Source: Pseudomonas atagonensis (GTDB lineage: Bacteria > Pseudomonadota > Gammaproteobacteria > Pseudomonadales > Pseudomonadaceae). From it: DNA of 64,000 nt. This document shows, in pieces, positions 8,402-16,717 of the stretch (position 1 is its first letter; each line of letters starts with the position of its first letter). The notes under the pieces are model-generated. The model made no database searches and was not told the origin of the DNA. It was given only the letters and a program-made list of their open reading frames with translations. Both the position numbers and the translations under genes were made by a program. The stretch spans positions 82,218-146,217 of the forward strand of contig NZ_VXCA01000034.1 of NCBI RefSeq assembly GCF_011369485.1, read 5' to 3'.

Positions 8402-9601
8402 ATGAACGCTCAACCTCTCAACAGCGCTGTCGTGCTGCTGTTCGCCGTTGCCTGCGGGCTGGCGGTGGGTAACGTGTACTACGCACAACCGCTGCTGGAC
8501 ACGATGGCCGAGGCGTTTGCCATGTCGCCGGCCAGTATCGGCATCGTCATCACCCTGACCCAGATCGGCTACGGCGTCGGTCTGGTGCTGTTGGTGCCGC
8601 TGGGGGATCTGCTCAACCGGCGGCGTCTGATCGTCACCCAAACACTGCTTTCAGCCTGCGCGTTGCTGATGATCGCGTTGGCGCCTGACAGCGTATGGCT
8701 GCTGCTTGGCATGACGCTGACCGGTTTGCTCGCGGTGGTCACACAAGTGCTGGTGGCCTATGCCGCGACCCTGGCGATTCCGGCACAACGGGGTCGAGTG
8801 GTCGGTGTGGTCACCAGCGGCATCGTCATCGGCATTCTGCTGGCCCGCACGGTGGCCGGTTTCACGGCGGATCTGGCGGGATGGCGAGCGATCTACTGGC
8901 TGTCGGCGGCGCTGACGTTGTTGATGGCGTTGCTGCTTTATCGCGTGTTGCCGAAAAACGAAACCCCACAACCGGCCAGCACCTACGTTGCGCTGATTGC
9001 GTCGGTATTCAGTCTGTTCAAGGAAGAACCGGTGCTGCGCCATCGCGCAATACTCGCGCTGCTGACCTTCGCCAGCGCCATGGTGTTGTGGACACCGATG
9101 GTGTTGCCCTTGGCCGCCCCGCCGCTGTCGCTTTCCCACAGCGAAATCGGATTGTTCGGACTCGCCGGTGCTGCCGGCGCACTCGCCGCCGCGCGTGCCG
9201 GGGATCTGGCAGACCGTGGTTTCGGCCATTGGGTCAGCGGACTTTCTCTGTTGCTGATGCTCGGTTCGTGGCTGCCGATCGCCCTCACCCAATCCTCGCT
9301 GTGGGCGCTGCTACTCGGGGTAATCACCCTGGATCTGGGCCTGCAAGCCGTGCACGTCGCCAGCCAGAGCATGATTTACAGCGTGCGCCCCGAAACGCAA
9401 AGCCGCCTCACCGCCGGTTACATGCTGTTCTATTCAATCGGCAGTGCTCTGGGCTCGATTGCCTCGACCGCCACTTACGCCTGGGCCGGATGGATGGGCG
9501 TTTGTCTACTCGGCGCCGGTATCAATGCGCTGGCGCTGGTGTATTGGTGGTTGACCCTGAAAAGCGGCGCATCCGCACGATGCGCCGCTCAAACGGATTA
9601 A
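8402..9601 (+). CDS. MFS transporter (DHA1-type, 12 TM)
   Basis: 399-residue major facilitator protein with about twelve hydrophobic helices across its length. It begins with a helix followed by GNVYYAQPLLDTMAEAF. After helix 2 comes a basic loop NRRRLIV, the equivalent of MFS motif A (GDLLNRRR). The second half has GDLADRGFGHW. The family mostly exports drugs, sugars or amino acids; the substrate cannot be told from sequence. It is monocistronic, with an inverted repeat in its leader. Its last four bases overlap the end of the convergent cytochrome b561 gene. Confidence 0.88.
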   Translation: MNAQPLNSAVVLLFAVACGLAVGNVYYAQPLLDTMAEAFAMSPASIGIVITLTQIGYGVGLVLLVPLGDLLNRRRLIVTQTLLSACALLMIALAPDSVWLLLGMTLTGLLAVVTQVLVAYAATLAIPAQRGRVVGVVTSGIVIGILLARTVAGFTADLAGWRAIYWLSAALTLLMALLLYRVLPKNETPQPASTYVALIASVFSLFKEEPVLRHRAILALLTFASAMVLWTPMVLPLAAPPLSLSHSEIGLFGLAGAAGALAAARAGDLADRGFGHWVSGLSLLLMLGSWLPIALTQSSLWALLLGVITLDLGLQAVHVASQSMIYSVRPETQSRLTAGYMLFYSIGSALGSIASTATYAWAGWMGVCLLGAGINALALVYWWLTLKSGASARCAAQTD

Positions 9602-10143
9602 CCGCGATCGCGTCCGCGCAACATGCTGTCGAGCACTTCGTCACGGCGCACCCAGCCATGAAACAACGCAGCCGCCAAGTGCAGCAGCACGGTGAGAAAC
9701 AGCAAGTACGCCAGATAACCATGTGCCTTGCGCAGCAGCGCAAACACCTGCGCATCGGCGGGCACAATCGACGGCAACTGCAGCGAACTGCTGAGCATCA
9801 CCGGCTCGCCCGACGCGCTGATCATCGCCCAGCCGAGCACCGGCAAAACCAGCATCAACGCGTACAGCAACACATGCGAAGCCTTGGCCGCCATTACTTG
9901 CCAGCCTGGCAGATCCGCCGGCAATGGCGGTTGGCGCGTGGAGAAACGCACCAGCAGACGCACGATCACCAGTGCCAGAATCGCAATGCCGAGCGGCTTG
10001 TGCAGGTGAATCAGCCATTCATGCCGTTCCGACACCGAAGTCACCATTCCCGCGCCGATAAACAGCATCGCGATGATCATCAGCGCCATCAGCCAGTGCA
10101 GCAGACGCGCCAGCAAAGCGAAATGAGTCGGTTGAGTGCTCAT
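9598..10143 (-). CDS. Cytochrome b561-type membrane protein
   Basis: 181 residues with four membrane helices. The b561 heme-ligand pattern is present: LLARLLHWLMAL (His in helix 1), IHLHKPLGIAILAL (helix 2), ASHVLLYALMLVLPVLGW (helix 3) and AHGYLAYLLFLTVLLHLAAALFHGW (helix 4). Such proteins pass electrons from the quinol pool to a periplasmic partner. Its start overlaps the end of the catalase-like peroxidase gene by four bases, so the two are probably translated together. That pairing suggests it is the electron donor to the peroxidase. Confidence 0.9.
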   Translation of the reverse strand: MSTQPTHFALLARLLHWLMALMIIAMLFIGAGMVTSVSERHEWLIHLHKPLGIAILALVIVRLLVRFSTRQPPLPADLPGWQVMAAKASHVLLYALMLVLPVLGWAMISASGEPVMLSSSLQLPSIVPADAQVFALLRKAHGYLAYLLFLTVLLHLAAALFHGWVRRDEVLDSMLRGRDRG

Positions 10144-11234
10144 GGACGAGCCTCCTGTTTGGCGGCGGGCAACTGGCTGACTTCGCTAGTGCGACGCAGG
10201 TAGGAATCGGCGTAACCGGCAGAGCGAGCCGCCAGCAGTGGATCGTCGGAACCTTGAATCCCGGCCGGCAGCACCAGCGGGTCGTAGTTGATGTCGCGGC
10301 ACTCGCCACTCAATTGCGGCTGGGTTTTCTCCAACACCAGAGTTCCGGCGTTGATCACTTTACGCCCGGCAGGCCAGGTTTTGCTGGCGTCGTTCACCGG
10401 GTCATCGGCGTTGGCCAGGGTGATGTTCAACTGAAAGCGCAGGGGCGCGGCGGCCAATCGCTGTACCAGATCTTTCTCCAGAAAATCACCGCCCTCGGGT
10501 GCCATGGCGCCTGCTGCGTCTTGTGCCAGCGGCGTCATGCTCCAGCGCACCGCCTGTTTTTTGCCGCTGGCATCGACCAGATAGAACGCATTGACGCTGT
10601 TGTAGGTTTCGGTGGCGTAACTGGCCGATGGCTTGGCCGTCTTCACCCACGTCAGAAACGGCACCGCCTCCGGGTGCGCAGCAAAGAACGCCGGCACTTT
10701 GCCGGGATCGGGTTTACCGGTCGTCGGATCCGGCGACTGCGCCTGCTGCAATTGATAGAACGCCTCAGGGGTGCCCACCGGGAACACCGGCATGCTGTTC
10801 ATCCCGGTACGCCATTGCTGACCGTTGGCCTGGGTGAAGCGCAGCGCCAGGCTGCGAATCGGCACGCTGCTGTCAGGCGCATAAGGATTGCCCGCCGGCA
10901 GCGCGAAACGCCCGACCACCGGGGTACGCGACTCATTAAAGACCTGCGCGGCCGAGAATGCCCGCGCCTCGCCACTGCTCTCGAAATGACCGATCACGCA
11001 GACACCTTTGGCGTGGTTGCGGCGAAATCCAGGGTGCACGCCGTTGTTCTTTTCCAGCACATCGACCAACGCTTTCGGCGTCAGACGCTGTGGGTCAAAG
11101 TTACCGTGAACGTAGGCAAACGCCCCGGCCACGGCTGCGACAACCACGGCGATACCGCCGAGACGCAACACCAGGCTCGCGGCACTCAATGGCGGGCGTT
11201 GTGGCCCGCCGGGCGGTGAGCTGCGATCAACCAT
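10140..11234 (-). CDS. Catalase-family peroxidase (SrpA-like), membrane-anchored
   Basis: 364 residues. An N-terminal hydrophobic anchor (LVLRLGGIAVVVAAVAGAFAYV, ~24-45) is followed by a periplasmic domain related to heme catalases: the distal histidine region FRRNHAKGVCVIGHF, VNAFYLVDASGKKQAVRW, and the C-terminal LPAGIQGSDDPLLAARSAGYADSYLRR with the tyrosine expected to ligate heme. It is shorter than true catalases (~480 residues), so it should reduce peroxides using an outside electron donor rather than dismutate them. The ATG at 11234 has a ggag site; a longer TTG start at 11252 is less likely. The cytochrome b561 gene follows with a 4-base overlap. Confidence 0.9.
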   Translation of the reverse strand: MVDRSSPPGGPQRPPLSAASLVLRLGGIAVVVAAVAGAFAYVHGNFDPQRLTPKALVDVLEKNNGVHPGFRRNHAKGVCVIGHFESSGEARAFSAAQVFNESRTPVVGRFALPAGNPYAPDSSVPIRSLALRFTQANGQQWRTGMNSMPVFPVGTPEAFYQLQQAQSPDPTTGKPDPGKVPAFFAAHPEAVPFLTWVKTAKPSASYATETYNSVNAFYLVDASGKKQAVRWSMTPLAQDAAGAMAPEGGDFLEKDLVQRLAAAPLRFQLNITLANADDPVNDASKTWPAGRKVINAGTLVLEKTQPQLSGECRDINYDPLVLPAGIQGSDDPLLAARSAGYADSYLRRTSEVSQLPAAKQEARP

Positions 11235-11355
11235 GAAAGACTCCAGGGCCAATGGCCATAGGGAAAGGTGCTATGAGACGCACGTCTCGTGGGTTTATTC
11301 CCTTTGAACTGTAGTTTCTTTCACGCAGTGACGCGCGAGCTTACCTCTGGGCTGA

Positions 11356-12120
11356 CTACATCAGATCAAACCGTGGCTCGCGCTTTTCCAGAAATGCCTG
11401 CATACCTTCCTTTTGGCCAGGCGTCGCAAACAAACCGTGAAACGAACGTCGCTCGAACAAAAGGCCTTCGCGCATGCCTGATTCATCGGCCCGGTCCACC
11501 GCCTCCCGCGCTGCCCGTGTCGCGGTGCGAGGAAAGCCGGCAATCCGCCGTGCAACCGCCAATGCCGATTCGAGCAAATGCCCGGTGGCGATCACCCGCG
11601 ATACCAGACCTGACTGCTCCGCCTCACGAGCGGACATCGAGCGGCCCGTGAGAATCATGTCCATGGCTTTTGCACGCCCGATCAAACGGGTCAGACGCTG
11701 CGTGCCACCCATGCCCGGCATCACCCCCAAAGTGATCTCAGGCAGGCCGAATTGTGCGGACTCGGCCGCCACGATCACATCGCACATCATTGCCAGCTCG
11801 CACCCTCCGCCGCAGGCAAATCCAGCGACTGCCGCAACCTTCGGAGTGCGCAGCGCGGCAAACGCTTCCCAGCCGGCAAAGTAATCTTCCTGAATCATGT
11901 CCAGACAAGACTTTTCGTACATCTCCTTGATGTCAGCGCCTGCCGCGAAGTAATCCTTCGTACCAGTGATCAGGAAACACCCGACGCCAGGATCACCATC
12001 CAGTGCTTGCAGGGTTTCCAGCAGTTCACGCATCAGTTGTGTGCTCAGTGCATTGCGGGCGTGGGGCCGGTTGAGGCGGATCAACACCACGCGATCCAGT
12101 CTTTCGATCAATATATTCAT
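11356..12120 (-). CDS. Enoyl-CoA hydratase/isomerase-family protein in the adenylation/oxidoreductase operon
   Basis: 254-residue crotonase. The first oxyanion loop is DYFAAGADIKEM and the second AGFACGGGCELAMMCD. The catalytic glutamates are both present, in CGGGCELAMMCD and QFGLPEITLGVMPGMGG, so a hydratase activity is plausible. It resembles PaaF/short-chain enoyl-CoA hydratases in general. It is the last gene of a three-gene minus-strand unit, 46 bases after the membrane oxidoreductase gene. The natural substrate is probably a CoA or adenylate-derived intermediate of that pathway, which is inference. An agaga ribosome site precedes the start. Confidence 0.85.
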   Translation of the reverse strand: MNILIERLDRVVLIRLNRPHARNALSTQLMRELLETLQALDGDPGVGCFLITGTKDYFAAGADIKEMYEKSCLDMIQEDYFAGWEAFAALRTPKVAAVAGFACGGGCELAMMCDVIVAAESAQFGLPEITLGVMPGMGGTQRLTRLIGRAKAMDMILTGRSMSAREAEQSGLVSRVIATGHLLESALAVARRIAGFPRTATRAAREAVDRADESGMREGLLFERRSFHGLFATPGQKEGMQAFLEKREPRFDLM

Positions 12121-12166
12121 CGCAGTCTCTTTCTATGTAAGGGGAAGGAAAAAGGTAATACGCCCG

Positions 12167-13501
12167 TCAGGAATCCCAGATCGCGCCGTAGGCCGGAATG
12201 CCCCGCCCCTCCATTTCCTTGACCACATGCTCCGTCAACGTCTGGTTGGAAATGCAAATCACCGCCTCCGCGCCGTGCCTTTGAACAGCTGAGTACGCCA
12301 GCATCACCAGGTCTGGCTTGCCCAGCAGATCGGTGTCCCAGATATGTGCATCGGGTTGGGCTTGAAGAATTTCATCGACCAACGCATCGCCGTAGGTCTT
12401 TCGCGGACTGCGGGTCGACCAGATCAAATGAATGGGTACCTGCTTCGCCAACAGATGCGGCAGCACTGGGCCGATCCCGCTGCCGGTGGCGACATAAACC
12501 ACTGACTTGAACAGGGTTTCGATACGGGCGACCCCGGCGGTGGTGATGCCCTTGACCCAGACATGGGTCGGTGGCTGTTCGATCAGCTCGCCTGTCCAGT
12601 CACCCGCCCGGGAAATGATCAAGCGAAAACCGCGCTCGTCCGGTGCAGGAATATTGGCAAAGGAATGCCATTCCCACAGCGGATTGCGACTGATCGCGGT
12701 GGAGGATCCAGCGAACGGCGTATGGTGATCGAAGCGGGCAATGACCGCGTGTGACGATGGCTTGACCAACGTCACCGGCACCCTGCGCAGACGCAGCCAG
12801 GGCGACACGATGCTGATCGTCAGCACCGGCAGCATCCAGAACGACGCAGACGTCAGCAGCACCTGTGTCAGATCCGTCGATGGATTGCTGTCCCGGGCAA
12901 ATACCAGTGTCATGGCCCAGAACAGCAGCAAGGCAGCCCAACCGGCAAAACGGTGTGTACGTTCAAAACCGTTATGAAAGCGCGAACGAATCCCTGGCAT
13001 CGCCATGATTGCCATCAGCAACAACAACCCCAGCAACGTGCCGCTGATCGCCAGCAGCGTCAGCGAAACTCCACCTGCACCCTCGACTCTTTGCCAGACC
13101 AGCGAACCGAACAGCGCGATAAACCAGGCAATCGCAGCCATCGCTCCACCACTGTGCAAACCACCAAAGTGATAAACCTTGGCCAGCGAGCGACGAATCG
13201 CCAAAGGCCAGGTCGTGGGCGCACGAGTAGCCAGCCAGAACAACAGGTTGATCAGATATTGCTGACGAACCAGGATCGCCATCGACAGGTTGATCAACAC
13301 CAGTTGCGACAACGCGTCCAGATCATGCCCCGAAGCTGACCACCACTGTCCGGCCGTCAGCCCATGCCCGAGCACAGCGAAATTACAGATCAACACCAGC
13401 GCGACCAGCCGGTTGTAATGGGAAAACAGCGGCAGCGTGCCCAAACGTCGCCATAACGCACGCGGCTCGGGCAAAGTGACGCCTGTGTCCAGGCCACTCA
13501 T
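12167..13501 (-). CDS. Six-TM membrane flavin/NAD(P)H oxidoreductase, TmpL C-terminal-like
   Basis: 444 residues. I count six membrane helices (about 31-48, 63-90, 118-136, 146-169, 185-203, 214-236). A soluble C-terminal domain follows, related to ferredoxin/ferric reductases: a WHSF segment at 278-281 in the place of the flavin motif, then ATGSGIGPVLPHLL (338-351), a dinucleotide loop, and WSTRSPRKTYGD. Histidines in or near the helices (46, 111, 116, 183) could bind heme, but the classic two-His-per-helix spacing is not obvious. The start overlaps the stop of the upstream adenylation gene (ATGA), so the two are coupled. The same domain order, fused, is found in fungal TmpL. The substrate is unknown. 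Confidence 0.8.
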   Translation of the reverse strand: MSGLDTGVTLPEPRALWRRLGTLPLFSHYNRLVALVLICNFAVLGHGLTAGQWWSASGHDLDALSQLVLINLSMAILVRQQYLINLLFWLATRAPTTWPLAIRRSLAKVYHFGGLHSGGAMAAIAWFIALFGSLVWQRVEGAGGVSLTLLAISGTLLGLLLLMAIMAMPGIRSRFHNGFERTHRFAGWAALLLFWAMTLVFARDSNPSTDLTQVLLTSASFWMLPVLTISIVSPWLRLRRVPVTLVKPSSHAVIARFDHHTPFAGSSTAISRNPLWEWHSFANIPAPDERGFRLIISRAGDWTGELIEQPPTHVWVKGITTAGVARIETLFKSVVYVATGSGIGPVLPHLLAKQVPIHLIWSTRSPRKTYGDALVDEILQAQPDAHIWDTDLLGKPDLVMLAYSAVQRHGAEAVICISNQTLTEHVVKEMEGRGIPAYGAIWDS

Positions 13502-15075
13502 TGCCCCGCCTCCTGTTCGGCGGCGACACGCTGTGCGTGGTGTACCTGCGCTCGCTCAAGCAACAGCCGTTTGTCGACCTTGCCCCGCGAGGTCAGTGGA
13601 ATTTCATCGACCGGCAGAATCATCGAAGGAACGCAGTAATAGGCCAGGCGCTCTTCGCAACGGCGTCGTGCCGCATCGATGTCCGTGGAAGCGGGATAGA
13701 CGAAAGCCACCAGATTGCGGTTATCGAACTTCAATGTGACGGCGCGCTCACAACCCGGTGTCGACTCCAGCGCGGCCGAAACCGAATCCAGCTCGACCCG
13801 AAAGCCCCTGACTTTCACCTGATCATCCACACGACCCAGGTGCTCCAGCTCACCCTCATCGGTCCAGCGCCCCAGATCGCGGGTGCGAAACATCATCCGT
13901 CCTTGCCCCAGAAACGGGTCGAGACGGTAGCGTTCGGCAGTCAGTGCGGGGTTGCCCAAATAGCCGGCCGTCACGCAGTCGCCACCGGCCCACATCTCGC
14001 CCTGATCGCCCGGCCCGCACAATTGTCCCGCTTCATCCAGCACATATACCGTGTTGTTCGGCGTCGGTTTGCCGATCGTCATCCGGCCCGTGCCCTTGTA
14101 ATGCTGCAGGGTGTTGATGATGGTGGTTTCGGTGGGCCCACAGGCGTTGTAAAAAATGCAAAAGGACGCCCAGCGATCGGCCAATGGCTGCGGGCAGGGT
14201 TCGCCTGCGAGGGCTACCACCTTCACCTGACTACAACGCACGGGGTCCAGCGTGGCGAGAATCGACGGCGTTGCGATCAACACATCGCATTGCTCAGCCG
14301 TCTCGGCGATGTCCTTGCCGCGGATCATCAGTGTTGCACCGTGGGCCAGGCAACCCAGAATTTCCCAGGCCGCCATGTCGAAAGCGATGTTGAGGATCTG
14401 GCCGACCTTCAAACCTGGCCGCATACCGAGATTGCCGGGAGCGGTCAGCAGAATATTGCAGACATTGCGTTGGGTAACCCTGACGCCATTGGGTTGCCCG
14501 GTCGTGCCGGACGTGAACAACACAAAGCACAGTGCATCCTCGGACGGCGCGCCACTCCCCACGTTCAAGTCATCGGTGATCGAAACTGGCGAGTCGATGA
14601 ACGCGTCCAGATGGATGCAGTGCTGTCCCGCCGCCAGGGGAATGGCAGGCGCCAGTGTGGAAAGCGTCAGCACCACTTGCGTCGAGGCGGCTTCCATGAT
14701 GTGGCGCAGTTGAGTCGCAGGTGTTATCCCAACATGTTGTGGAATATAGGCGGCCCCTACTTTCAATGCGGCAAGCATGCCCACCAGCATCGGGATAGAA
14801 CGCTCGACAAACAGGGCGACATGATCACCGGGCACCACGCCCTGTGCCTTCAGCGCTGTGGCCAGCCGGTTGGCCTGGCGGTTCAGTTCACCGTACGTGA
14901 GGGTTTGCCCCTGAAAACATGCGGCCAGATTCTGCGGATGGGCCGCAGCCTGCTCTTCGATTGCACGATGGATCAACGAGAATCCTGGCTCGACCACCGG
15001 ACCACAACCAAACTGACGCCAAGCGTCAGACTCGACAGACGATGTAAACGGGGTACCCATTGCGAATGCATGCAT
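13498..15075 (-). CDS. Stand-alone amino-acid-type adenylation enzyme, TmpL N-terminal-like
   Basis: 525-residue class I adenylate-forming enzyme. Core motifs: P-loop FTSGTTGQPNGV (187-198), FDMAAWE (232-238), NACGPTETT (310-318), TRDLGRW (398-404), GRVDDQVKVRGFRVEL (414-429) and a C-terminal GKVDK with the adenylation lysine at 499. Asp233 stands where NRPS A-domains keep the aspartate that binds the substrate alpha-amino group, so an amino acid or betaine-like substrate is more likely than a fatty acid. No carrier, condensation or reductase domain is attached and no carrier gene is nearby. It is the first gene of the operon; the oxidoreductase start overlaps its stop by 4 bases. An agggat ribosome site precedes 15075. 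Confidence 0.88.
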   Translation of the reverse strand: MHAFAMGTPFTSSVESDAWRQFGCGPVVEPGFSLIHRAIEEQAAAHPQNLAACFQGQTLTYGELNRQANRLATALKAQGVVPGDHVALFVERSIPMLVGMLAALKVGAAYIPQHVGITPATQLRHIMEAASTQVVLTLSTLAPAIPLAAGQHCIHLDAFIDSPVSITDDLNVGSGAPSEDALCFVLFTSGTTGQPNGVRVTQRNVCNILLTAPGNLGMRPGLKVGQILNIAFDMAAWEILGCLAHGATLMIRGKDIAETAEQCDVLIATPSILATLDPVRCSQVKVVALAGEPCPQPLADRWASFCIFYNACGPTETTIINTLQHYKGTGRMTIGKPTPNNTVYVLDEAGQLCGPGDQGEMWAGGDCVTAGYLGNPALTAERYRLDPFLGQGRMMFRTRDLGRWTDEGELEHLGRVDDQVKVRGFRVELDSVSAALESTPGCERAVTLKFDNRNLVAFVYPASTDIDAARRRCEERLAYYCVPSMILPVDEIPLTSRGKVDKRLLLERAQVHHAQRVAAEQEAGQ

Positions 15076-15333
15076 CTCAAATATCCCTATTGCTCAAATG
15101 ATCGTTCCAGCCAAATCGACCACCGGCTGCCGTCAGGCTGTTTCGGTGGTTGTTTGCGCTTGTCGGACGGGTTGAGCCGGGGAATTTGAATCCATTACAC
15201 GGACTACAAGATGCGGTGAGTTTTCCTACTTAGTGGGTTATAAAATCTTTCAGCCCGCAGGATGGAATAAGCTGTGTCGAGAGGCGTCTTTCTTTATGAC
15301 TACCGCGCTTCTGAGCCAGAGCATGCCCCTGCC
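15076..15333. other. Divergent intergenic region between the adenylation operon and the ECF sigma gene
   Basis: About 258 bases that must carry both promoters. An AT-rich patch near 15220-15250 (ttttcctacttagtgggttataaaatc) contains an approximate inverted repeat, cctacttag/tgggtt, and a TATAAA. No clear sigma-70 or ECF -35/-10 pair stood out. Confidence 0.35.
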
Positions 15334-15840
15334 ATGAACACACTCGACGAACAACTTCGCGAAGTGATCCCCCGATTGCGACGCTTTGCCGTGTCGTTGA
15401 CGCGTAACAGCAGCAGCGCCGACGACCTGGTCCAGGCCAGCATGGAGCGAGCCCTGTCGAGTTGGGGTGACAAACGCGCCGACGGCGATTTGCGTGCCTG
15501 GCTGTTTTCGATTTTGTACCGGCAGTTCCTCGACGCCCATCGCCGCTCGCGACGGTATGCGCGGATGCTCGAATTTTTCACCGGCTGTGACGATACCGAG
15601 CCCTCGGTCGAGCGCACCGTGATCGCCCAATCGACCCTGCAAGCCTTCGATCGCCTGCCCACTGAACAGCGCGCCCTGCTGCTCATGGTCTCGGTGGAAG
15701 GCCTGTCCTATAAAGAGGTCGCCGAGATTCTCGGCGCCCCGATCGGCACCGTGATGTCGCGCCTGTCCCGCGCCCGCCAGGCTTTGCGCCAGCTCAGCGA
15801 CGGCGAAATCAGCAGCCCTTCTTTGCGGATACTCAAATGA
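15334..15840 (+). CDS. ECF-family RNA polymerase sigma factor
   Basis: 168 residues. Sigma region 2 is at ~5-70 (RRFAVSLTRNSSSADDLVQASMERAL, then RAWLFSILYRQFLDAHR). Sigma region 4 has a helix-turn-helix, with LPTEQRALLLMVSVEGLSYKEVAEILGAPIGTVMSRLSRARQAL. I chose the ATG at 15334 because the protein then begins directly with the region-2 helix. A GTG at 15274 is in frame and would add 20 residues of no known function. The stop overlaps the start of the anti-sigma gene by 4 bases. The regulon cannot be read from here; the divergent adenylation operon and the peroxidase/b561 pair are candidates. Confidence 0.9.
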   Translation: MNTLDEQLREVIPRLRRFAVSLTRNSSSADDLVQASMERALSSWGDKRADGDLRAWLFSILYRQFLDAHRRSRRYARMLEFFTGCDDTEPSVERTVIAQSTLQAFDRLPTEQRALLLMVSVEGLSYKEVAEILGAPIGTVMSRLSRARQALRQLSDGEISSPSLRILK

Positions 15841-16592
15841 TCAGCATGCCTCCCAGTGAGCGTGATCTGCACGCCTACATCGACCACCAACTCAGCGACG
15901 CCGACCGGCGTGTGCTGGAAACCTGGCTGGCCAGCCACCCGGACGAAGCTGCGCAAGTGCGCGCCTGGCAGCAAGACGCCCAACAATTGCGCGCGGCACT
16001 CAGCGGCGCGTTGCAGCAGCAGGCCAATCCGGATCTGGATCCGGCGGTTATTCGTCAACGGGCCAAACGGCAATCTCGGCGTCATCTGGCCAGTGCGGCG
16101 ATGCTGCTGATCGCCGTCAGCATTGGCGGTTTCAGTGGCTGGCAAGCGCGAGAGATGACCCTCGTGCGTTCTTCCATGTTGCCGATGACCGACGCCTTGC
16201 AAGCTTATCGTTTGATTGCCCAGCAAGGCCTGTTGCCGGCGGACTACAAAGTCGGCGGTGACGGCGACATGCAGCGCTGGCTCGACCGTTACTTCACGCG
16301 AGCCGGGCGCTTGCCGGATCTGCAGGCCGCCGGTTTTCAACCGGTCAGCGCACGCCTGCTCAGCACCGATGAAGGCCCGGCGGCGATGGTCATGTACGAG
16401 GACGGCAGCGGCCACAAAGTGAGTTTTTATGTGCGGCCACCGGGGCCGAAAAACACTTTCCTGCCGCGGGGCAGCCGCAACGATGGCGATCTGCAGGCCG
16501 ACTATTGGTCGGACGACGGTTACAACTACGCGATGGTCAGCCCGGTCGATACGCCGGCCGCGCAGCAGCTCAAGCAATCCATCCAGTTCTGA
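15837..16592 (+). CDS. Anti-sigma factor, single-pass membrane protein
   Basis: 251 residues. The N-terminal ~90 residues are the cytoplasmic sigma-binding domain (SERDLHAYIDHQLSDADRRVLETWLASHPDEAAQVRAW is the usual RsiW/anti-sigma opening). One membrane helix follows at ~88-104 (ASAAMLLIAVSIGGFSGW), then a ~145-residue periplasmic sensor domain. The zinc HxxxCxxC motif of ZAS anti-sigmas is absent: there is no cysteine pair, so redox sensing through zinc is unlikely. Overlap with the sigma gene indicates co-translation. Confidence 0.88.
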   Translation: MISMPPSERDLHAYIDHQLSDADRRVLETWLASHPDEAAQVRAWQQDAQQLRAALSGALQQQANPDLDPAVIRQRAKRQSRRHLASAAMLLIAVSIGGFSGWQAREMTLVRSSMLPMTDALQAYRLIAQQGLLPADYKVGGDGDMQRWLDRYFTRAGRLPDLQAAGFQPVSARLLSTDEGPAAMVMYEDGSGHKVSFYVRPPGPKNTFLPRGSRNDGDLQADYWSDDGYNYAMVSPVDTPAAQQLKQSIQF

Positions 16593-16610
16593 AGAAAATC
16601 ACAGCTCTCC

Positions 16611-16700
16611 TGTGGGAGCGGGCTTGCTCGCGAAGGCGTCGTGTCAGGCGATATTTGTATTGGCTGACACTCCGCTTTCGCGAGCAAGCCCGCTCCCACA
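16611..16700. repeat. REP-type inverted repeat pair
   Basis: Two perfect 24-base arms (16611-16634 and 16677-16700) starting tgtgggagcgggcttgctcg and its reverse complement, with a 42-base spacer. This is the common REP doublet of fluorescent pseudomonads. It lies between convergent genes (anti-sigma and csuE) and may also end transcription from both. Confidence 0.9.
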
Positions 16701-16717
16701 AGCAGTCGGCGCAAGGT

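Noticed and set aside
13501..15189. Plus-strand 562-codon open frame opposite the adenylation gene
   Set aside because: Mirror image of a gene whose motifs are complete on the minus strand.
16611..16700. Possible CRISPR or phage attachment site
   Set aside because: Only two inverted arms with a spacer; no repeated array, and it matches the REP family of the genome.
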